This document shows positions 1 to 4,528 of a stretch of DNA of 7,680 nucleotides, piece after piece; within the stretch, counting starts at the first letter, position 1; each line of letters begins with the position of its first letter. Under the pieces are notes generated by a model. That model did no database searches, was not told the origin of the DNA, and saw only the letters and a program-made list of their open reading frames with translations. Source of the DNA: Thermoanaerobaculia bacterium (GTDB lineage Bacteria > Acidobacteriota > Thermoanaerobaculia > Gp7-AA8); the NCBI GenBank assembly GCA_017883215.1, contig JADGOA010000182.1:1-7680 (forward strand), written 5' to 3'. Position numbers and translations under genes: made by a program.

Positions 1-2958
1 AATCAGTGCCAATCCAGCCGTGAAAGCGAACCACATCGTCAGGAACAAGTTTGCGGCGTAGTCGACAATCGTCGATTGCGCCGCAAAGTTGAATGGGTCG
101 GCGGCCGCACGCCTCGCGTACTCTCCTTCGAATCGAGCCTTGGCCAGGTCGCCGGCACGCCGGAAATGGCTGGCCCACGCCGCGGCATAGTAGTGATCGC
201 CCTCGGCCGGACCGGTCATCTCACGTCCACGCCGGAACCAGCTGTACGCAAGTTCTGGATCCTTCTTCTGATCGGCGTGAAGCCGCGCGACGGGAGCGTC
301 GATTAGCCGATCGATCAGCGTCGTGACCTGAATCGGTTGCGGCAGGCGCAGGCGCTCCGTGCGTGCTCGCGCGAAGAAACGATCGGCCCACTCACGCTGT
401 TCGAGCCGCTGACAGACCTTCACCATCCAGTTGTAGTCGCTCCAGACGACACCGAAGTCTCTTGCCATGAGGTCACGCCACACCGCTTCCGCCTCCGCTC
501 TTCTTCCCTCTGCCCACAAGACCTGGCCGAGTAAGAAGGGATGCCATGGTTGCGTAGGATCGCGGCGGGCAGCGTCCCGGAGCGCAGCGTCGAGCTCAGG
601 CAACGTCTGTGGGATACCTGCAAGAGGTTTCTTTCGCAGCCGAAACTGCGGATGAGACGGCTGCGAATCCAGCATTCCCGAATACTCCTCCTCGAAATTC
701 TGCGCGAGAATCCTCCCCGATTTCATGCCGAGCATTCGCAGCCGGAAATTGCCACCGATGGTGAGTGGCCGATCGAAGCGCCCGTCGGCGAAAGCGATCG
801 ACTGGATTAGTCCTGCGTTATCGGCCGAGTACTCGACAGAGAAGCCTCCCTGCCGCGGCGTAAAGGAGCGGATCACTCCCGGCATGCGATAACGCCTCAC
901 GACGACTCCGTCCGCGGGATTGGTCGCGAGGAGGTAACCCGTGTCGTCAAGTGAGCCGGTCCCGTTCCACTCGGCGCGATACACCTCGCGCACATAGATC
1001 AATCCACCGTTCTCAACGGCATAGTGAGTGACATACGGCTTCCCGGCAGCAGCAACCTTCCCGTACTCGTCGGCGGCGTTCTTGAATCGCCCTTGAAGCA
1101 GGTAGACATCCGCAAGGTCCGCACGCGTCTGGACATCGCCGGGATCGATCGCCAGCGCCTGCTCGAAGGCGGCTGCGGCATCACTCCAGGCGCGCACCGT
1201 CTTTTCCGGAATGCTGCCGTGGAACCCATGGTCTTCTTCGTGCGCGACTTCGTTCAACGCCCGCCCGCGCAGACGCAACGCCTCGGCCGTGCGCGGCGCC
1301 TGGTCGAGGAAGCGAAGCGCGCGTCCGGCGTCGGACCGCGTGTAGAACGCGTCGACCGCCGCCAGGAAGCTCACCATTTCGCCGACGCCTTCCGCGGAGG
1401 TTTTTCGCAATTCGATCTGATTCGGGGCTTCCGCCTGCACTCGGACGACGGCCGAGGTCCGTTGCGCGACATGAGCGATCGCGCCTTCCGCATCGCCGAG
1501 CGCCCTGCGCCGAGGCGAATCGGTCATGCTTGCTGCTACGCTTCCCTCGGAAGACGCCGCTGTCTCGCGTTGCTCGGCCTTGCGAGGGACGAACGTGAAG
1601 TACGGCTGGATCTCCGTTTCTTTCTTCAGCGCGAACGCCTCGCCCCAGACGACGACCGACGCGCCGAGTTTCTCGCCGAGGGCTCGCGCCGCTTCGTGCG
1701 AGCGCAGCGGCTCCTTCGTCTGGTCGATGCCGGCGATTCGCACGTTCGCGTCGCCGAGCTTGGCAGCGATCGACCGCTCGATGAGCGCTGCCATCATTCG
1801 TCCTTCTTTGGCGGAGTCCTCATCCGGCCCGTAGAAAGGAGCGACGGCAACGGCCATCCGCTGGTCGCCCGATCCGGAAGCATCTGCGGCCCTCTTTCCC
1901 CATGGACCGATCTGCCAGAGCAAAAGGGCAGCAAAGGCGGCCAGCAACACGCCGGCGAGGACGGCGCTGGGCAGCTGATTTGTCCACGCTCCCGGCGTAC
2001 GCGTCAGCGTCTGCGTCGACATCAGCGGCTGAGACGGCGTGATGCCGAGAAGCGCATCGAACATGCCGATCAACTCGGCGTACGACTGCGGACGCCGCTC
2101 CGGACGCTTCTCCGTCATCAGTTCCATGAGCCGCACCACGCGTGTGGGGACGTCGGAGCGCTTGCTGCGAATCGACGGCATTGATTCGTGGAGATGCTTG
2201 GCCACGATGGCGAATGGTGTCGTTCCTTCGAAAGGCCGCTCGCCAGTGAGCATCTCGTAGAGCAGGATTCCGCAAGAGTAGATGTCGGAACGGAAATCGG
2301 TCGGAAGTCCCTGCGCCTGTTCCGGCGAGAGGTAATAGGGCGTTCCCATCACGCTCCCGCTCTGGGTCAGGACCGGATCGTCGGCGAGTTGCACCGGCTT
2401 GGCGAGGCCAAAGTCGGCGACGTGCACCTGGTCGCGACGGTCCAGCAGGATGTTCGACGGCTTGACGTCGCGGTGAACGATCCCCTTCTCCCATGCCGCC
2501 TCCAGCGCCAGCAGGACCTGGCGCATGATGCGGACGGATTCCTCCACCGAGAGCCGTCCCGACTGCCGGATGCGATCGGACAGCGTCTGACCGTCGACGA
2601 ACTCCATCGTCAGGTATGGCAGTCCGTAGACTTCGCCGAATGCATAGACGCGCACCACATTCGCGTGCTCGATGGTCGCGAGCGAGCGCGCCTCGCGGAG
2701 AAACCGCGCGTGGGTCTGGGTGTCGGCGGCCAGTCTTGCGGAGACGAGCTTGATGGCGACACGGCGGCCGAGGGCACGCTCGTCGGCGAGAAAGACGGTG
2801 CCCATGCCGCCCTCGCCGATGCGCCTGATCACGTCATAGCCGGAGATGTTCGGCGTGTCCTGAAGAGTGCGCGCGGCCGTAAACGCCTGCGTCGTACAGT
2901 TCTCGCACTCCGTCGTCCCCGGCGGAAGAGGAGTGCTGCAGTTCGGACAGAGACTCAA
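1..2958 (-). CDS. Transmembrane Ser/Thr protein kinase with N-terminal zinc ribbon and C-terminal TPRs (3' end outside window)
   Basis: The frame is open for 986 codons from 2958 to the left edge, with no stop in the window. I chose TTG 2958 because an AGGAG lies 8 nt upstream, no ATG lies between it and the upstream stop at 3076-3078, and the protein then begins directly with a zinc ribbon (Cys4, Cys7, Cys18, Cys21). The kinase domain spans about residues 41-305: glycine loop GEGGMG 48-53, VAIK with Lys70, Glu89 in helix C, HRDVKPSN with Asp164, DFG with Asp182, and SPE (for APE) 211-213. This is an RD-type PknB-like (Hanks-type) kinase with all catalytic residues, so it should be active. 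One membrane helix lies at about 329-350. It is followed by a TolB/FlgO-like segment (MAVAVAPF, from about 368), TPR-like helices at about 590-640 and 800-830, and a poorly recognised stretch at 640-755. A second hydrophobic stretch begins at about 967 and reaches the edge. Likely role: membrane signalling kinase with an extracytoplasmic sensing or scaffold part; the substrate is unknown. Confidence 0.93.
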   Translation of the reverse strand, partial: MSLCPNCSTPLPPGTTECENCTTQAFTAARTLQDTPNISGYDVIRRIGEGGMGTVFLADERALGRRVAIKLVSARLAADTQTHARFLREARSLATIEHANVVRVYAFGEVYGLPYLTMEFVDGQTLSDRIRQSGRLSVEESVRIMRQVLLALEAAWEKGIVHRDVKPSNILLDRRDQVHVADFGLAKPVQLADDPVLTQSGSVMGTPYYLSPEQAQGLPTDFRSDIYSCGILLYEMLTGERPFEGTTPFAIVAKHLHESMPSIRSKRSDVPTRVVRLMELMTEKRPERRPQSYAELIGMFDALLGITPSQPLMSTQTLTRTPGAWTNQLPSAVLAGVLLAAFAALLLWQIGPWGKRAADASGSGDQRMAVAVAPFYGPDEDSAKEGRMMAALIERSIAAKLGDANVRIAGIDQTKEPLRSHEAARALGEKLGASVVVWGEAFALKKETEIQPYFTFVPRKAEQRETAASSEGSVAASMTDSPRRRALGDAEGAIAHVAQRTSAVVRVQAEAPNQIELRKTSAEGVGEMVSFLAAVDAFYTRSDAGRALRFLDQAPRTAEALRLRGRALNEVAHEEDHGFHGSIPEKTVRAWSDAAAAFEQALAIDPGDVQTRADLADVYLLQGRFKNAADEYGKVAAAGKPYVTHYAVENGGLIYVREVYRAEWNGTGSLDDTGYLLATNPADGVVVRRYRMPGVIRSFTPRQGGFSVEYSADNAGLIQSIAFADGRFDRPLTIGGNFRLRMLGMKSGRILAQNFEEEYSGMLDSQPSHPQFRLRKKPLAGIPQTLPELDAALRDAARRDPTQPWHPFLLGQVLWAEGRRAEAEAVWRDLMARDFGVVWSDYNWMVKVCQRLEQREWADRFFARARTERLRLPQPIQVTTLIDRLIDAPVARLHADQKKDPELAYSWFRRGREMTGPAEGDHYYAAAWASHFRRAGDLAKARFEGEYARRAAADPFNFAAQSTIVDYAANLFLTMWFAFTAGLALI

Positions 2959-2965
2959 GCCCGCT

Positions 2966-2971
2966 GCTCCT
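2966..2971 (-). promoter_or_regulatory. Ribosome binding site deciding the TTG start of the kinase
   Basis: On the minus strand an AGGAG core precedes the TTG at 2958 with 8 nt of spacing, which is near ideal. There is no alternative ATG start upstream in this frame before the stop at 3076-3078, so the site settles the start. Confidence 0.7.
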
Positions 2972-2984
2972 GCTGAATGGGACC

Positions 2985-2992
2985 TTCGCGAG
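2985..2992 (-). other. Unresolved leader region of the kinase gene near its start
   Basis: This short stretch lies between the ribosome binding site and the upstream hairpin of the kinase gene. I see no convincing -10/-35 pair here or further upstream, so the kinase promoter is left unplaced. Confidence 0.1.
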
Positions 2993-2999
2993 TATATCG

Positions 3000-3017
3000 C
3001 CGGGCATAAGTGCCCGG
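3000..3017. repeat. Perfect hairpin CCGGGCATAAGTGCCCGG upstream of the kinase
   Basis: A 7-bp perfect stem (CCGGGCA/TGCCCGG) closes a 4-nt loop, about 42 nt upstream of the kinase TTG. It may sit in the 5' leader of the kinase mRNA, or be a copy of a dispersed palindromic element; GC-rich bacterial intergenic regions often carry such short GGCAT-type palindromes. There is no T-run on either side, so it is not a typical intrinsic terminator. Confidence 0.6.
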
Positions 3018-3072
3018 TCAGGAGAACGCCAATGGCTCGGATTGTTCCGACCGCCAGGCGCTGGCAAGTTCC

Positions 3073-3107
3073 GAGTTACTTGTGGGCGGTCCGTGCATGA
3101 GTAACTC
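3073..3107. promoter_or_regulatory. Perfect 8-bp inverted repeat, possible operator
   Basis: GAGTTACT (3073-3080) and AGTAACTC (3100-3107) are exact inverted copies separated by 19 nt. The pair lies about 115-150 nt upstream of the kinase start, where a regulator could bind as a dimer. The long spacer and single occurrence keep this uncertain; it could also form a hairpin. The regulator is unknown. Confidence 0.3.
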
Positions 3108-3299
3108 CGCAATCACCAATCCGTCAACGCGCGCGATTTAATGCACAGGCGACCTGAGCAGATTTCGTTGCAGCGCCTGCTGTTCCCGCGTGTCGCACAG
3201 AAGCATGTGCAGGGGGTCTGCGGATGCCTGTGGAAAACCGCTGAAAATGTAACACTGAAAAGCCTTGCGCAAACGCGGTGTCGAACCGATCTTGACGTT
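3108..3299. other. Intergenic stretch without recognisable gene
   Basis: No reading frame here has a protein-like composition and no RNA gene is recognisable. Around 3243-3257 the sequence (AATGTAACACTG) resembles the conserved core of the adjacent array (ATGTCAACGTGCTG) at about the expected spacing of 80 bp. It may be a decayed outermost copy, but I could not find a matching stem for it. Confidence 0.4.
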
Positions 3300-3350
3300 C
3301 GTCTCAGGACGGATGCTACGTCGCAGATGTCAACGTGCTGAGGCGGCCTT

Positions 3351-3369
3351 GGTGAGGCGATGAATCACC
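3351..3369 (+). other. Inner hairpin, copy 1 (GGTGA/TCACC)
   Basis: GGTGA 3351-3355 pairs with TCACC 3365-3369 around a loop containing GGCGATGAA. It lies between the first and second large-loop hairpins, matching the position of the inner hairpins in the later units, but the stem sequence is different. Confidence 0.55.
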
Positions 3370-3430
3370 CGGGCACCGGTTTCGACACGAATGCTCCCTC
3401 GCAGATGTCAACGTGTCGAGACGGGCCGAA

Positions 3431-3447
3431 GTGGCGCGATGGGCCAC
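3431..3447 (+). other. Inner hairpin, copy 2 (GTGGC/GCCAC)
   Basis: GTGGC 3431-3435 pairs perfectly with GCCAC 3443-3447 around the 7-nt loop GCGATGG. It lies midway between the second and third large-loop hairpins. Confidence 0.6.
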
Positions 3448-3509
3448 GAGGCAACGGTTCCGGCACGAATGCTTCATCGCAGATGTCAACGTGCCGAGAT
3501 CGGGTCGAA

Positions 3510-3526
3510 GTGGCGCGATGGGCCAC
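3510..3526 (+). other. Inner hairpin, copy 3 (GTGGC/GCCAC)
   Basis: This has the same 17-nt sequence as copy 2, with loop GCGATGG at 3515-3521, between the third and fourth large-loop hairpins. Confidence 0.6.
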
Positions 3527-3585
3527 GAGACAACGGCTCCGGCACGAATGCTTCATCGCAGATGTCAACGTGCCGACGCCGGTCA

Positions 3586-3606
3586 CAGTGACGCGATGGG
3601 TCGCTG
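3586..3606 (+). other. Inner hairpin, copy 4 (CAGTGAC/GTCGCTG)
   Basis: The loop GCGATGG (3593-3599) is identical to copies 2 and 3, but the stem is changed on both sides. A G-C pair became A-T, a T-A pair became a T-G wobble, and two extra outer pairs form. This is compensatory change within one locus. Confidence 0.6.
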
Positions 3607-3710
3607 CGGCAAGATTGACGCGGATGCCCCTTTGCGGCTGTTAACGCGTTGAGACCGGTCACGGGTGGCAAAGGACCCCGTGGCCATTTTGTTTTTGGCC
3701 CGCCCCGGAC

Positions 3711-3726
3711 AGCGGACCGGACCGCT
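3711..3726 (+). other. Small hairpin between array and pcm gene
   Basis: AGCGG 3711-3715 pairs with CCGCT 3722-3726 around a 6-nt loop (ACCGGA). It sits in the probable leader of the pcm gene. It has no T-run and no sign of regulatory function beyond the pairing itself. Confidence 0.3.
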
Positions 3727-3741
3727 CCTGGCATCGACCGG

Positions 3742-3768
3742 GGACACTCCACGACATAGATTGTGTCC
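3742..3768 (+). promoter_or_regulatory. Leader hairpin ending 8 nt before the pcm start codon
   Basis: GGACAC 3742-3747 pairs with GTGTCC 3763-3768 around a 15-nt loop. Two more C-G pairs form if GG (3740-3741) is bulged out. The stem occupies the place where a ribosome binding site is expected, and no good Shine-Dalgarno is visible before the ATG at 3777. It could modulate translation, or be chance in GC-rich sequence. Confidence 0.3.
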
Positions 3769-3776
3769 GGTGTCGG

Positions 3777-4502
3777 ATGCGGCATGCTCTATTGGTCGTC
3801 GCCCTTTTCGCGGCTGTTACCACCCACGCCGCACCGCCGGATCGCTACCTCATGCAGCGAGAACGAATGGTCACTGACATTGCCGGCGACGTTCGCGACA
3901 CCTGCCTCTCCCTCACCCGAAAACAGCCCGATCCGCGCGTATTCGCCGCTATGCGCGAGGTGCCCCGCCACGAATTCATTCCCGACGACGTGCGGCCAGA
4001 CGCGTATGAGAACCGGCCGCTGGCGATCGGTTACGGTCAGACGATCTCCCAGCCATACATCGTCGGCATCATGACCGCGCTGATGGCCGTTCGCCCCGAT
4101 GCCGTCGTCCTCGAGATCGGAACAGGCTCGGGGTACCAGGCAGCCATCCTGTCGCGAATGGTCCGGCAGGTGTACACGACCGAAATCATCGAGCCTCTCG
4201 CGCGCAGCGCGGCAAAACGGCTGCGTGAGCTCGGATACAGCAACATCGAAGTGCGCCACGCCGACGGCTACTACGGCTGGAAAGAGCACGCCCCCTACGA
4301 CGCCATCATCGTGACCGCCGCCGCGTCCCACATTCCGCCGTCGCTGGTGGCGCAACTCAAGCCGGGCGGCGTCATGATCATCCCCGTCGGCGGCGGATTC
4401 GCGGTCCAGCAGCTGGTGCTCGTGACCAGGCTACCGAACGGAGGCGTCACGACTCGACAGGTGCTGCCGGTGCTGTTCGTCCCACTCACAGGGAGCCATT
4501 AG
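3777..4502 (+). CDS. pcm: Exported protein-L-isoaspartate O-methyltransferase
   Basis: A 241-residue protein. It uses S-adenosylmethionine to methylate the abnormal isoaspartyl carboxyl groups that arise in ageing proteins, starting their repair. Diagnostic family motifs are present: EVPRHEFIP (61-69), GYGQTISQP (85-93, with Ser91), the SAM-binding loop VLEIGTGSGYQAA (111-123), the acidic end of strand 2 (TTE, Glu136), HADG (161-164) and YDAIIVTAAA (174-183). The N-terminus MRHALLVVALFAAVTTHA is a clear signal peptide, probably cleaved after Ala18, so the enzyme should act in the periplasm or envelope; the usual E. coli Pcm is cytoplasmic. The mature length of about 223 residues fits the family. 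ATG 3777 is preferred because it gives the intact signal peptide; its ribosome binding site is poor. The next gene follows 26 bp after the stop on the same strand, suggesting cotranscription. A periplasmic source of SAM is not obvious. Confidence 0.95.
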   Translation: MRHALLVVALFAAVTTHAAPPDRYLMQRERMVTDIAGDVRDTCLSLTRKQPDPRVFAAMREVPRHEFIPDDVRPDAYENRPLAIGYGQTISQPYIVGIMTALMAVRPDAVVLEIGTGSGYQAAILSRMVRQVYTTEIIEPLARSAAKRLRELGYSNIEVRHADGYYGWKEHAPYDAIIVTAAASHIPPSLVAQLKPGGVMIIPVGGGFAVQQLVLVTRLPNGGVTTRQVLPVLFVPLTGSH

Positions 4503-4528
4503 TCCTGGTTCGGCGAAATCGATCGCAG

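Larger units (their letters stand above)
3300..3652 (+). repeat. Tandem array of five covarying hairpins with a conserved 22-nt loop
   Basis: The core CGCAGATGTCAACGTG occurs at 3322, 3400, 3478 and 3557, with a diverged fifth copy at 3633; spacings are 78, 78, 79 and 76 bp. Each core is the right side of a hairpin whose loop is exactly 22 nt in all five copies: 3312-3333, 3390-3411, 3468-3489, 3547-3568, 3623-3644. The loop begins RATGC and ends YGCRGMTGTYAA. The stems differ but pair: CGTCTCAGGACG/CGTGCTGAGGCG (one G-G mismatch, one wobble), GTTTCGACACG/CGTGTCGAGAC, CGGCACG/CGTGCCG (twice) and TTGACGCG/CGCGTTGA. The third pair from the loop changes from A-T to G-C, and the fifth alternates A-T and G-C. 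In the third and fourth copies the stem continues past mismatches (CGGT/ATCG, CGGC/GCCG). A 3-bp TGC/GCR helix can form inside the loop. Most imperfect pairs are G-T when read on the plus strand, the direction of the downstream pcm gene. Possible identities are a structured non-coding RNA, a multi-hairpin leader, or a protein-binding repeat. I do not recognise a named family. Confidence 0.85.

Noticed and set aside
1024..2184. Long plus-strand reading frame of 386 codons, and the plus-strand frame at 2188-2976
   Set aside because: Both are arginine-rich shadows of the minus-strand kinase gene, whose protein shows full kinase motifs across the same bases.
3360..3652. Repeated peptides (…SQMSTCRD…) encoded across the array because 78 bp is 26 codons
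   Set aside because: Unit spacings of 79 and 76 bp break the frame, no start or ribosome binding site fits, and the differences between units follow stem pairing, not codon positions.
3300..3652. CRISPR array
   Set aside because: Nearly the whole 78-bp unit is conserved between the central copies, there are no unique spacers of constant length, and no cas gene is present.
3300..3652. Integron attC sites
   Set aside because: The units have long paired stems, but the conserved cores do not fit RYYYAAC and GTTRRRY boxes, there are no cassettes between units, and no integrase is visible.
3681..3700. GGCCA…TGGCC hairpin with T-rich loop, possible terminator
   Set aside because: The T-rich part is in the loop, the stem is only 5 bp, and no T-run follows the stem.
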